This document shows positions 37,582-45,780 of a stretch of DNA of 64,000 bases, in pieces. Positions within the stretch are counted from its first letter, which is position 1, and each line of letters starts with the position of its first letter. The translations under genes and the position numbers were made by a program. The stretch is from Polaribacter sp. BM10. Its GTDB lineage: Bacteria; Bacteroidota; Bacteroidia; Flavobacteriales; Flavobacteriaceae. Where the stretch lies: the NCBI RefSeq assembly GCF_002005425.1, contig NZ_CP019704.1, positions 1,054,001 through 1,118,000 of the forward strand, given 5' to 3'. The notes under the pieces were generated by a model that was not told the origin of the DNA, searched no databases, and worked only from the letters and a program-made list of their open reading frames with translations.

Positions 37582-37618
37582 AAAAAAACTCGTTCAAATA
37601 AATTGAACGAGTTTTTTT
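37582..37618. terminator. Bidirectional intrinsic terminator
   Basis: The stem CTCGTTCAA / TTGAACGAG with an ATAAA loop is flanked by A and T runs on the two sides. It serves the TonB-receptor gene from the left and the 57-codon gene from the right. Confidence 0.9.
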
Positions 37619-37637
37619 AATATCTTAAGAAAAAAGA

Positions 37638-37811
37638 CTACTTACCTTCTGCTGCCTTTTTTGCATCACTTTTTAGTTTTAAATTTTCCCAAATAGTTCC
37701 ACCAATCCAATAAGGTACTACAAATGTTAACAAGAAAATTAACAACCAAAAACCAGCTGTAAAAATAAACATAAATAAAACTAAACCTGAAAATTGTGAA
37801 AAATCTAACAT
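37638..37811 (-). CDS. 57-residue single-helix membrane protein
   Basis: An ORF too short for usual gene tracks: ATG at 37811, TAG at 37638. The protein starts MLDFSQFSGLVLFMFIFTAG, continues through a hydrophobic stretch to PYWIGGTIWENLKLK, and ends SDAKKAAEGK. It has one long or two short membrane segments and a charged tail. It is bounded by a terminator on its 3' side and by the fumC upstream region on its 5' side. Codon use matches the neighbours and the hydrophobic, then Trp-x-Asn, then basic pattern looks protein-like. I cannot name a family. Confidence 0.68.
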   Translation of the reverse strand: MLDFSQFSGLVLFMFIFTAGFWLLIFLLTFVVPYWIGGTIWENLKLKSDAKKAAEGK

Positions 37812-37933
37812 TTATATATTTTGAAAAATTATTACAGCAAAAATAATACTAATTTTTAAAAATTACTATCAAAAATTATTTTTTTTCAATAGTATTTAAT
37901 AGTTTGTTTTATTAAGATTTAGCTTAGTTTTTG

Positions 37934-37941
37934 TAAATTTG
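37934..37941 (+). promoter_or_regulatory. Candidate -7 element for fumC
   Basis: TAAATTTG matches TAnnTTTG exactly, 22 bp before the ATG. The nearest TTG upstream is 27 bp away, longer than usual. Confidence 0.45.
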
Positions 37942-37963
37942 TTCTATCTAAAATAAAGTTAAA

Positions 37964-39364
37964 ATGTCAAAATACAGAATAGAAAAAGACACAATGGGAA
38001 ATGTAGAAGTTCCTGCTGATAAATATTGGGGAGCACAAACACAACGTTCTCGAAACAATTTTAAAATTGGTGCTGCAGCTTCTATGCCTTTAGAAATAGT
38101 ATATGGTTTTGCATATTTAAAAAAAGCAGCAGCTTTTACAAATGCAGAGTTAGGAGTTTTAGCTACAGAAAAAAGAGATTTAATTGCACAAGTTTGTGAT
38201 GAAATCTTAGAAGGTAAACTAGATGATCAATTTCCATTAGTTATATGGCAAACAGGTTCTGGTACGCAATCTAATATGAATGTAAATGAGGTTATCGCAA
38301 ACAGAGCTCATGAAATAGCTGGAAAAGTTATCGGTGAAGGTGAGAAAACAATTCAACCCAATGATGATGTAAACAAATCTCAATCTTCTAACGATACATT
38401 TCCAACAGGAATGCATATTGCAATTTATAAAAAGATTAAAGAGACAACAATACCAGGAATAATAAAACTTAGAAATACTTTAAATGATAAAGCAGTTGCT
38501 TTTAAAGATGTAGTTAAAATTGGTAGAACTCACTTAATGGATGCTACACCTTTAACTTTAGGGCAAGAATTTTCTGGTTATGTAGCACAATTAGATTTTG
38601 GCTTAAAAGCTTTAGAAAATACTTTAGCACATTTAAGTCAGTTAGCACTTGGTGGTACAGCTGTGGGTACAGGTTTAAATACACCTGCAGGTTATGATGT
38701 AATGGTTGCTAAATATATAGCAGAGTTTACTAATTTACCTTTTATTACTGCAGAAAATAAATTCGAAGCTTTAGCTGCTCATGATGCATTGGTAGAAACA
38801 CATGGCGCCTTAAAGCAAATTGCTGTTTCTTTAAATAAAATAGCAAACGATATTCGTTTAATGTCTTCTGGACCAAGATCTGGAATAGGAGAAATTATTA
38901 TCCCTGCAAACGAACCAGGGTCTTCTATAATGCCAGGTAAAGTAAATCCTACACAAGCAGAAGCAATAACAATGGTTTGTGCGCAAGTTATGGGTAATGA
39001 TGTTGCCGTAACAATTGGTGGTACGCAAGGTCATTATGAACTTAATGTTTTTAAACCAATGATGGCTGCAAATGTTTTACAGTCTGCACAATTAATTGGT
39101 GACGCATGTGTTTCTTTTGAAGAAAATTGTGTTATAGGTATACAGCCAAATCACTCTAGAATTACAGAGTTGGTAAATAACTCTTTAATGTTAGTTACTG
39201 CCTTAAACACCAAGATAGGATATTACAAAGCTGCAGAAATAGCAAATACTGCTCATGCTAACGGAACAACACTAAAAACAGAAGCTATTCGTTTAGGGTA
39301 TGTCACTGAAGCAGAATATGACGAATGGGTTAAACCAGAAGAAATGACTGGTAGCTTAAAATAA
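37964..39364 (+). CDS. fumC: Class II fumarate hydratase
   Basis: Fumarase C interconverts fumarate and malate in the citric acid cycle and needs no iron-sulfur cluster. The 466 residues include [45 protein letters not shown], the active-site [20 protein letters not shown] and the family signature [15 protein letters not shown]. All are intact. It is a single gene behind its own promoter. I see no clear terminator in the 82-bp gap to the deaminase gene. Confidence 0.96.
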   Translation: MSKYRIEKDTMGNVEVPADKYWGAQTQRSRNNFKIGAAASMPLEIVYGFAYLKKAAAFTNAELGVLATEKRDLIAQVCDEILEGKLDDQFPLVIWQTGSGTQSNMNVNEVIANRAHEIAGKVIGEGEKTIQPNDDVNKSQSSNDTFPTGMHIAIYKKIKETTIPGIIKLRNTLNDKAVAFKDVVKIGRTHLMDATPLTLGQEFSGYVAQLDFGLKALENTLAHLSQLALGGTAVGTGLNTPAGYDVMVAKYIAEFTNLPFITAENKFEALAAHDALVETHGALKQIAVSLNKIANDIRLMSSGPRSGIGEIIIPANEPGSSIMPGKVNPTQAEAITMVCAQVMGNDVAVTIGGTQGHYELNVFKPMMAANVLQSAQLIGDACVSFEENCVIGIQPNHSRITELVNNSLMLVTALNTKIGYYKAAEIANTAHANGTTLKTEAIRLGYVTEAEYDEWVKPEEMTGSLK

Positions 39365-39446
39365 AAATGAAATTACAAGAATTAAAAAAGCTGTAATTAA
39401 TTTTGCAGTTTTTTTTTGGCTTAAAAAATAATTATAATTAAAGTTA

Positions 39447-39926
39447 ATGAAGATGACAAATCACGAAGGATTTATGAGTGAAGCAGTAAAAGCTGCATTA
39501 AAAGGAATGAGTAACAATGAAGGAGGACCTTTTGGTTGTATTGTTGTAAAAAACGGTGAAATTGTAGGTCGAGGAAACAACAAGGTTACTTCTACAAACG
39601 ACCCAACAGCACATGCAGAAGTTACTGCAATAAGAGATGCTTGTAAAAACTTAAACTCTTTTCAGTTAGATGGTTGTATTATTTACACTTCTTGCGAACC
39701 TTGTCCTATGTGCTTAGGTGCAATCTATTGGGCAAGACCAGATAAAGTTTATTACGGAAGCAATCAGCAAGACGCTGCAAATATTGGTTTTGATGATGAA
39801 TTTATATATAAAGAAATTCCGTTACCTTACGAAAAAAGAAGTATTCCTTTTGAACAAATTGGAAGAGAAATTGCTTTAGAACCTTTTCAAAAATGGTCTG
39901 AAAAAGAAGACAAAACCGAATATTAA
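39447..39926 (+). CDS. Nucleoside/guanine deaminase-like zinc enzyme
   Basis: A 159-residue member of the cytidine-deaminase fold. Zinc ligands and the proton shuttle are His56-Ala-Glu58 and Cys86-Pro-Met-Cys89 (SCEPCPMCLGAIYWA). The segment DAANIGFDDEFIYKE after the zinc site resembles the domain-swapped C-terminal part of Bacillus-type guanine deaminase GuaD, and differs from tRNA adenosine deaminase TadA. Guanine to xanthine is the favoured reaction, but the substrate is inferred. Confidence 0.88.
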   Translation: MKMTNHEGFMSEAVKAALKGMSNNEGGPFGCIVVKNGEIVGRGNNKVTSTNDPTAHAEVTAIRDACKNLNSFQLDGCIIYTSCEPCPMCLGAIYWARPDKVYYGSNQQDAANIGFDDEFIYKEIPLPYEKRSIPFEQIGREIALEPFQKWSEKEDKTEY

Positions 39927-39930
39927 ATAA

Positions 39931-39964
39931 AAAAATCGAAGCTTAATTGCTTCGGTTTTTTTTT
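39931..39964. terminator. Bidirectional intrinsic terminator
   Basis: The stem CGAAGC / GCTTCG with a TTAATT loop is extended by A and T runs on each side, between the deaminase gene (plus) and the DinB-type gene (minus). Confidence 0.88.
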
Positions 39965-40472
39965 ACAAATATCTTTCTTTTATAATATTTACATGATGTA
40001 ATTGGTGACCTGAGAATAAATAACCTAATGCCCTAACTGAAATTGAGTTTTTAGAAGCAATTCCTTTTCTTAAAAGAGCTTCTGAAGTAAAACTTTTAAA
40101 CATTTGTATGGTTGACTTTCTCAAAACATTCATTTCTGAAAGTAACTCATAAAAATCTCTATCGTTTGCATTATCATTATCAACAAAAATATCTTGATCA
40201 AAACCTGGCAATTCTGTTTTATCATTTCTAGCGAAACATAATGCTCTATAACAAAACACTCTTTCTGTATCTATTACATGTTGTATCAGTTCTTTTAACG
40301 TCCATTTACCTTCATCATAAGCGTAGTTATGTTTTTCTAAAGGTAAATTCTCTAATAAATTATGAAACTCTTTTTGAGATGCTTCTAAATTATCAACTAT
40401 AGACATCTCTTCTACAGAAACCAACTGTATGTATTGCTCAAAATAAGGTGCGTATTCTGATTTAGAAATCAT
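39963..40472 (-). CDS. DinB-like metal-dependent hydrolase/transferase family protein
   Basis: A 169-residue DinB/YfiT four-helix-bundle protein. The metal-binding histidines are visible in KWTLKELIQHVIDTERVFCYR (first His) and in FSGHQLHHVNIIKERY near the C-terminus (H-x2-HH). Related proteins act in bacillithiol or other thiol chemistry, but in Bacteroidota most have no assigned reaction. It lies 8 bp downstream of the Wzc gene on the same strand, which may be only transcriptional adjacency. Confidence 0.87.
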   Translation of the reverse strand: MISKSEYAPYFEQYIQLVSVEEMSIVDNLEASQKEFHNLLENLPLEKHNYAYDEGKWTLKELIQHVIDTERVFCYRALCFARNDKTELPGFDQDIFVDNDNANDRDFYELLSEMNVLRKSTIQMFKSFTSEALLRKGIASKNSISVRALGYLFSGHQLHHVNIIKERYL

Positions 40473-40480
40473 TTATAAAA

Positions 40481-42949
40481 TTATTTTTTAGGTTTAAAAA
40501 TATTAAATACTCTAGACATAAAACTTGTGCTTTCCTCATTCTCGTGATATCCATAACCATACTTACCATAACCGTAGCCGTAACCATATCCGTAGCCATA
40601 ACCGTAACCATATCCGTATTTGTTTTTGATAGAAAAATCATTTAAAACATAACTAATATTAGCAACTTCTTTGTTTTTATACTTATCATCAATCATTCTC
40701 ATCATACCTCTTTCTGTGTAATTCTGTCTAACCACATAAATAACAGCATCAGAATGTTTAAATAATTCTAAAGCATCAGAAACTAAACCAACAGGAGGCG
40801 TATCAATAATTACGTAATCGTAATCTTTTTTCAATTGTTCTATCATTTCATCAGCAGCATTACCTAATAATAATTCCGATGGATTTGGAGGTATTGGACC
40901 TGATAAAATTAAATCTAAGTTTGGTATTTTTGTTGGTGTAATTACTTCTTCTAAAGTTTTTTGCTTAATCAAATAATTAACTATTCCTATGTCATTTGGC
41001 AAATTAAAATCGTCATAAATTTTAGGTTTTCTTAAATCTAAACCCAATAAGACTGTCTTTTTACCACTTAATGCAAAAACAGTTGCCATGTTTATAGAAA
41101 TCATGGTTTTACCTTCTCCACTCACAGAAGAAGTTAAAATAAGGGTTTTAGAATCTTTATTACTTGCATCTTTAAATAAGAACTGAATATTAGATCGAAG
41201 AGCTCTAAAAGATTCTGCCACCGAAGATTTTGGTCTCTCGAAAACAGCTAAATTATTATTACCTGCATTATTACCTACTACACCTAAAACAGGAATTGAA
41301 TAATTATTTTGAATTTCTTCTGCAGTATGAATCTTATTATCTAAAATTTCTTTAATAATAATGTAAAATAACGGCAAAATACCACCTAACATAATAGCTA
41401 CTAAATAGTTAAAGCTAGGTATTGGATAATTTGGTCCTTGACCCAAATCTTTAGCGGTATCAATAATTTTAACATCAGAAACATTTGCAGCAATAGCTGT
41501 ACCTGCTTCATATTTTTTTTGCTTTAAATAATTATAATTTGCCTCAGACAATTCATAATCTCTTTGATAAGTTATTAACCCCTGCTCTTTCTTAGGTAAT
41601 TTTCTCTTTTGAGACTGATACTTATTTAGATTTGCATTTAATTTTCTTAACCTATTACTATTTACCTGTTCTAAAGAAGAAATATTTTCTAGTAAATTAT
41701 TTTTAATAATCTCAATCTCTCTTGATATTTGGATAACATCTGGATGATTGTCTTTTACAAGATTTCTTAAACTTTCTCTAAAACTAGATTTTGTAACCAA
41801 GTTATTGATTAATTCAGCTATTTTAAGATCTTCTATTTGAAGTGTAGCCGGAACTAAATTATCTCTGTTGTATTTATTATTAGATTTTAAGTAACTTTTT
41901 AAATTATTTAAATACTCTCTATAACTTAATATTTGTTGTTTCTCTTTTTCTATGCTTATCGCTTCACCAAAAATTTCTGTACCTTGAGTAGATAAATCGA
42001 AAATATTATTCTTTTCTCTATATTCACCTAATTCTTTTTCTAGTTTTATTAATTTTTGTTCTTCATCTTTAAATAATGTATCAATATAGGCTCTAGTTTT
42101 AACTGCATATTCAATTTTCTGAACTTGTTTAACAGAATCTAAAACTTTTACCGTGGCATTTAAATAATCTTCTAACCTTTTTTTATTAACTCCTTCTTTA
42201 CGAAGCCTTAGCATCGAAGCGGCATTTGTAATAGTACTTACAGAAACACCTTTATTAGCACCAACAGTACCATCAAAAGTAGCAAATTTTATAAAGAATT
42301 GTTCTCCTGCATTAAAAGGAGCTAATTGTTTAATTGTAAAACTAAAAAACGGAGTCTCTATAAGTTCACCTACTTTATAGTCTTTTGAAAAATTTAATTC
42401 TGATGAAGGTAAACTTGATATTGTATTCGTATCATAATTAATTATCGCATTATTTCCCGATTCATTAAAATCAAAAGAAAGCTTAAAAGTTGTATCACTA
42501 GTAAATTCAATATTGATTAATTTATTAAGTAATTGAGGTTTAGTAGTATTTAAATTAACAATAAACGGAGTGTAACCATATTTATCTTCTAATCTAAACT
42601 TACCATCTTGTAAATATTCGATATAAAAATTTAAACGTTTAACTACTATTTCATTATGAGATCTAGATTGCAAAATAACTTTTACCGTTTCTAATTCGTC
42701 ACTAGAACCTCCCCAATTAAATGCAATATTTGTTCCTGTAGAAAATAACGGATTATTTTCTTCTTTTACAGAGATAACAGTCTCTAAACTAAATTTTTTC
42801 TCTAGGTAACCATTCATAAATTTGGCTACAATTAAACCAATAATTATAGTTACCAAAAATAATTTCCAATAAGCTAGCACTTTAAATAGATAGTCTTTAA
42901 CATCTATGTTTGCTCCGCTGTTTTGAACACCTTTAGATTGATTATTCAT
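40481..42949 (-). CDS. Wzc-like polysaccharide co-polymerase / tyrosine autokinase
   Basis: An 822-residue inner-membrane protein that drives polymer export with Wza. It has a Wzz domain with a first membrane helix (about 28-46), a long periplasmic coiled-coil region (about 265-480), a second helix near 510-530, and a cytosolic BY-kinase domain with Walker A (TSSVSGEGKTMIS), A' (LLGLDLRKPKIYDDF) and Walker B (YVIIDTPPVG). The tail has an uninterrupted run of about ten Tyr-Gly pairs, then KYGYGYHENEES, as the tyrosine cluster for autophosphorylation. No glycosyltransferases or flippase are beside it. Confidence 0.92.
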   Translation of the reverse strand: MNNQSKGVQNSGANIDVKDYLFKVLAYWKLFLVTIIIGLIVAKFMNGYLEKKFSLETVISVKEENNPLFSTGTNIAFNWGGSSDELETVKVILQSRSHNEIVVKRLNFYIEYLQDGKFRLEDKYGYTPFIVNLNTTKPQLLNKLINIEFTSDTTFKLSFDFNESGNNAIINYDTNTISSLPSSELNFSKDYKVGELIETPFFSFTIKQLAPFNAGEQFFIKFATFDGTVGANKGVSVSTITNAASMLRLRKEGVNKKRLEDYLNATVKVLDSVKQVQKIEYAVKTRAYIDTLFKDEEQKLIKLEKELGEYREKNNIFDLSTQGTEIFGEAISIEKEKQQILSYREYLNNLKSYLKSNNKYNRDNLVPATLQIEDLKIAELINNLVTKSSFRESLRNLVKDNHPDVIQISREIEIIKNNLLENISSLEQVNSNRLRKLNANLNKYQSQKRKLPKKEQGLITYQRDYELSEANYNYLKQKKYEAGTAIAANVSDVKIIDTAKDLGQGPNYPIPSFNYLVAIMLGGILPLFYIIIKEILDNKIHTAEEIQNNYSIPVLGVVGNNAGNNNLAVFERPKSSVAESFRALRSNIQFLFKDASNKDSKTLILTSSVSGEGKTMISINMATVFALSGKKTVLLGLDLRKPKIYDDFNLPNDIGIVNYLIKQKTLEEVITPTKIPNLDLILSGPIPPNPSELLLGNAADEMIEQLKKDYDYVIIDTPPVGLVSDALELFKHSDAVIYVVRQNYTERGMMRMIDDKYKNKEVANISYVLNDFSIKNKYGYGYGYGYGYGYGYGYGKYGYGYHENEESTSFMSRVFNIFKPKK
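40549..40620 (-). repeat. Hexanucleotide repeat coding the (Tyr-Gly)n tail of Wzc
   Basis: About a dozen imperfect copies of a 6-bp unit (TAY-GGN read on the coding strand) encode alternating Tyr and Gly at about residues 777-800. In-frame slippage would change the number of phosphorylatable tyrosines without breaking the gene. Confidence 0.85.
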
Positions 42950-42955
42950 AGTATT

Positions 42956-43753
42956 TTATAAATTTCTTGCTAAAATTATTGTTGTAGAAATAAGTGTTAA
43001 TAAAGAAACTATCGTAGTTAAACTCTGCAAACCAGTAGTACCAGTTCCCCAAGATTTTTCTTTCAATGGTTTAATATTAATTATATCATTAGGCTTAATA
43101 TAAAAGGCTTCATCATTTAATACATCTATATCAGTTAAGTCTACTACAAACTTTTTAGTACCATTACCTGTTTTTCTAATAATTTCAACAGCTTTTCTAT
43201 TTCCAACATCTGTAATATCACCAGAATTTGCAATTGCATCAATAATAGAAACTCTATTTTGATATATTATATTAGTACCAGTTTGATTAATTTCTCCTAA
43301 AATAGTATATCTAATTCCAGAAAGTTTCACTGAAACATATAGGCTTTCATCATTATTAATATAATCTTGTCTTAAAATGTCTTCTATTTTCCTTCTTGCT
43401 TCTAACTCAGTATAACCTAACACGTTTATTTCTCCCAATGTTGGTATTCTAATATTTCCATAATTATCAATACTGTAATCAGAAAAATAACCTTGATTAT
43501 TTTCACTTGAACCACCATTATTCATTACGTTGCTATTTAAATTTTGTTTTTGAAAAACAGCAACAATTTCTGGTTTCTTAGAAGATATTCTAATATTCAA
43601 AATATCGTCTACTTGTAATTTATAAGGTATATTGTTAATCCTTTTAATTTCTGAATTAGAAGTTGGGTTTCCTTGAAGATACGTTAACTCTTTGTTCGAT
43701 AAACAAGAACTAAAAAAAACTACACCAAAGAGTAATATTAAGTATTTTTTCAT
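42956..43753 (-). CDS. Wza-like polysaccharide export outer-membrane lipoprotein
   Basis: A 265-residue export protein with a lipoprotein signal (MKKYLILLFGVVFFSSC, Cys17), a Poly_export domain (IPYKLQVDDILNIRISSKKP, through IRIPTLGEINVLGYT) and an SLBB-type domain (KLSGIRYTILGEINQTG). A C-terminal hydrophobic segment (LQSLTTIVSLLTLISTTIIL) is the outer-membrane helix. A longer frame from a TTG at 43771 adds six residues; the ATG at 43753 gives the proper signal peptide. It is 6 bp upstream of the Wzc gene and probably co-transcribed. Confidence 0.9.
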   Translation of the reverse strand: MKKYLILLFGVVFFSSCLSNKELTYLQGNPTSNSEIKRINNIPYKLQVDDILNIRISSKKPEIVAVFQKQNLNSNVMNNGGSSENNQGYFSDYSIDNYGNIRIPTLGEINVLGYTELEARRKIEDILRQDYINNDESLYVSVKLSGIRYTILGEINQTGTNIIYQNRVSIIDAIANSGDITDVGNRKAVEIIRKTGNGTKKFVVDLTDIDVLNDEAFYIKPNDIINIKPLKEKSWGTGTTGLQSLTTIVSLLTLISTTIILARNL

Positions 43754-43777
43754 TTTAGATTTTAATGTCAATAATTA

Positions 43778-43785
43778 CAAATATA
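43778..43785 (-). promoter_or_regulatory. Candidate -7 element for the wza-wzc operon
   Basis: TATATTTG on the minus strand, 25 bp before the Wza ATG, matches TAnnTTTG exactly. No TTG is seen at the normal distance. Confidence 0.45.
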
Positions 43786-43843
43786 CTTTTTATAAGTGTA
43801 AAGCTATAATTTTATTTTATTTTCGTTTTTTCATTTTTATATA

Positions 43844-44620
43844 ATGTTATATCAACAAAAAAAATATCTTCAATTTTTACTTAAATCTAGCAACCAACAT
43901 GGTGTACACTCTCCATTTGTTTATAACATCGTTACCATGGGTTTGTATATTAAAAAAAGTAAAAAACTCTGGACTAAATTCAAAAATATTAAACAGCAAT
44001 TATTAGACAATAAAAAAATAATTGAAGTCACTGATTTTGGGTCAGGTTCAAAAGTTTTTAAAAATAATAAAAGACAAGTTTCTAAAATAGCCAAAGTTGC
44101 TGGTATTTCGAATAAAAAAGCATCCGTTCTTTTAAAAATTGTAACTTATTTTAAGCCCTTAAATATTTTAGAGTTTGGTACATCTCTTGGTTTATCTACA
44201 TCCGTATTTAAAATTGCAAATCATTCTGCAAAAATTACAACTTTAGAAGGATGCCAAGAAACAAGTAAAATAGCTAAAAACCTCTTTGAAAGTAATAACT
44301 TTAAAAATATTGAAATTACAGTTGGTGATTTTAGTAAGACACTAAAAACATCAATAAAAGACAGAAAATTCGATGTAATTTATTTTGATGGAAATCATAC
44401 AAAAGAAGCTACTTTAAAATATTTTAATGATTGTTTACCAACAAAACATAATGACTCAATATTTATTTTTGATGATATTTATTGGAATCAAGAAATGCAA
44501 GAAGCATGGTTAAAAATAAAAAACGATAAGAATGTAACCGTTACAGTAGATTTATTTTATTTCGGATTGGTATTTTTTAGAAAAGAACAGGCTAAAGAAC
44601 ATTTTAAAATTAGAGTTTAA
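43844..44620 (+). CDS. Class I SAM-dependent methyltransferase
   Basis: A 258-residue methyltransferase with the SAM-binding glycine motif ILEFGTSLGLSTSVFKIA (motif I), the acidic residue in KITTLEGCQETSKIAK, and VIYFDGNHTKEATLKYFNDC (motif IV), as in O-methyltransferase-like enzymes. An N-terminal helical part (HGVHSPFVYNIV) is shared by a Bacteroidota subgroup. It is transcribed away from the Wza-Wzc pair, so a role in polysaccharide decoration is only a possibility. The substrate is unknown. Confidence 0.85.
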   Translation: MLYQQKKYLQFLLKSSNQHGVHSPFVYNIVTMGLYIKKSKKLWTKFKNIKQQLLDNKKIIEVTDFGSGSKVFKNNKRQVSKIAKVAGISNKKASVLLKIVTYFKPLNILEFGTSLGLSTSVFKIANHSAKITTLEGCQETSKIAKNLFESNNFKNIEITVGDFSKTLKTSIKDRKFDVIYFDGNHTKEATLKYFNDCLPTKHNDSIFIFDDIYWNQEMQEAWLKIKNDKNVTVTVDLFYFGLVFFRKEQAKEHFKIRV

Positions 44621-44644
44621 CAAAACTCTAAAGAATAACTTTTG

Positions 44645-44652
44645 TAAATTTG
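44645..44652 (+). promoter_or_regulatory. Candidate -7 element for the cobalamin adenosyltransferase gene
   Basis: TAAATTTG matches TAnnTTTG exactly, 26 bp before the ATG. The -33 element is not evident. Confidence 0.4.
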
Positions 44653-44678
44653 AAAATATTAAATTCAGACAAAATTAA

Positions 44679-45251
44679 ATGAAAATATATACAAAAACCG
44701 GTGATACCGGAACAACTGCTTTATTTGGAGGAACTAGAGTTAAAAAATACAATTTACGCATCGATAGTTATGGCACAGTAGATGAATTAAATGCATATAT
44801 TGGCTTAATTAAAGACCAAGAAATTGATTCAGAAATTAAAACTTCACTTTTCAAAATTCAGAACGAATTATTTACTTTAGGTGCAATGTTAGCAACTCCA
44901 CCAGAAAAAGAAACGCTAAAATCTGGTAAAGAACGATTAAATATTCCTAAAATTAATGAGAACTCTATTTCGTTTTTAGAAAAAGAAATTGATAAAATGG
45001 ATGCCGAATTACCGCAAATGACTCACTTTATTTTACCAGGAGGTCATCAAGCAGTGTCATTTTGTCACGTTGCAAGGTGTGTTTGTAGAAGAGCAGAACG
45101 TTTATCTGTAGAGTTAAACGACCAAGAAACTATTAATAATGAGATCTTGAAATATTTAAACAGACTTTCTGACTACCTTTTTGTGTTGGCACGAAAATTG
45201 TCTAAAGACTTACAAGTAGAGGAATTAAAATGGATTCCTGAGAAAAATTAA
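44679..45251 (+). CDS. Cob(I)alamin adenosyltransferase, PduO type
   Basis: The enzyme transfers the adenosyl group of ATP to cob(I)alamin, making adenosylcobalamin. The 190 residues have the PduO signatures: the ATP-binding KIYTKTGDTGTTALFGG start, SYGTVDELNAYIGLI, FILPGGHQAVSFCHVARCVC and RRAERLSVELN, then LNRLSDYLFVLARKL. The protein is complete. Adenosylcobalamin is the cofactor of B12-dependent mutases and also the light sensor bound by CarH-type regulators, one of which lies 16 kb away in this window. Confidence 0.94.
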   Translation: MKIYTKTGDTGTTALFGGTRVKKYNLRIDSYGTVDELNAYIGLIKDQEIDSEIKTSLFKIQNELFTLGAMLATPPEKETLKSGKERLNIPKINENSISFLEKEIDKMDAELPQMTHFILPGGHQAVSFCHVARCVCRRAERLSVELNDQETINNEILKYLNRLSDYLFVLARKLSKDLQVEELKWIPEKN

Positions 45252-45359
45252 TAAGTTCTTTTTTTATCGATTTGAAGTTTTTTTTTAGATTTAAAACACT
45301 AATTTTAAGTGATTCATAAAATTTAATAATTACTTCACAATAAATTTCTTAAAAAAGAC

Positions 45360-45389
45360 TTGCATAATTCAGCAAAAAAATTATTTTTG
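45360..45389 (+). promoter_or_regulatory. Promoter of the DUF2795 gene
   Basis: TTG (45360-45362), a 19-bp spacer and TATTTTTG (45382-45389) fit the Bacteroidota consensus. The start codon follows 21 bp later. Confidence 0.6.
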
Positions 45390-45410
45390 CACAAAATTAA
45401 ACGATAAGAA

Positions 45411-45632
45411 ATGTATTGGACATTAGAATTAGCATCTTATTTAGCAGATGCGCCTTGGCCAGCAACCAAAGATGAGTTAATAGATTATGCTATTAGAACC
45501 GGTTCTCCTTTAGAAGTAGTAGAAAATCTACAAGACATAGAAGATGAGGGTGATGCATACGACTCGATTATTGAGATTTGGCCAGATTATCCAACCGAAG
45601 ATGATTATCTTTGGAACGAGGATGAATACTAA
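45411..45632 (+). CDS. DUF2795 family protein
   Basis: A 73-residue acidic protein. The core LASYLADAPWPATKDELIDY with AIRTGSPLEVVENLQDIED matches the DUF2795 pattern, seen mostly as a small helical domain of unknown function. The C-terminal tail is strongly acidic with several aromatic residues (IWPDYPTEDDYLWNEDEY). It has its own promoter and terminator and sits upstream of secA. Confidence 0.87.
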   Translation: MYWTLELASYLADAPWPATKDELIDYAIRTGSPLEVVENLQDIEDEGDAYDSIIEIWPDYPTEDDYLWNEDEY

Positions 45633-45650
45633 ACATGATAATTAAATATA

Positions 45651-45676
45651 AAAGTCTCTAAAGAGGCTTTTTTTTT
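45651..45676 (+). terminator. Intrinsic terminator after the DUF2795 gene
   Basis: The stem AAAGTCTC / GAGGCTTT, with one G-T pair and a TAAA loop, runs into a T tract. Confidence 0.82.
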
Positions 45677-45780
45677 GTTTTCTTTTTAACAGAAGAAAAC
45701 AAAAATTTATTATTTATAAAAACCTGATATACAACCAAATAATAAAGCTATTTTTTTAGCTACTAAAAACATATTAATAA

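Noticed and set aside
39365..39446. Terminator after fumC
   Set aside because: A T-rich stretch is present, but the possible stem (about GCTG/CAG(T)) is too weak to call.
40549..40620. Repeats as a CRISPR array
   Set aside because: The unit is 6 bp, has no spacers and encodes Tyr-Gly in frame inside Wzc.
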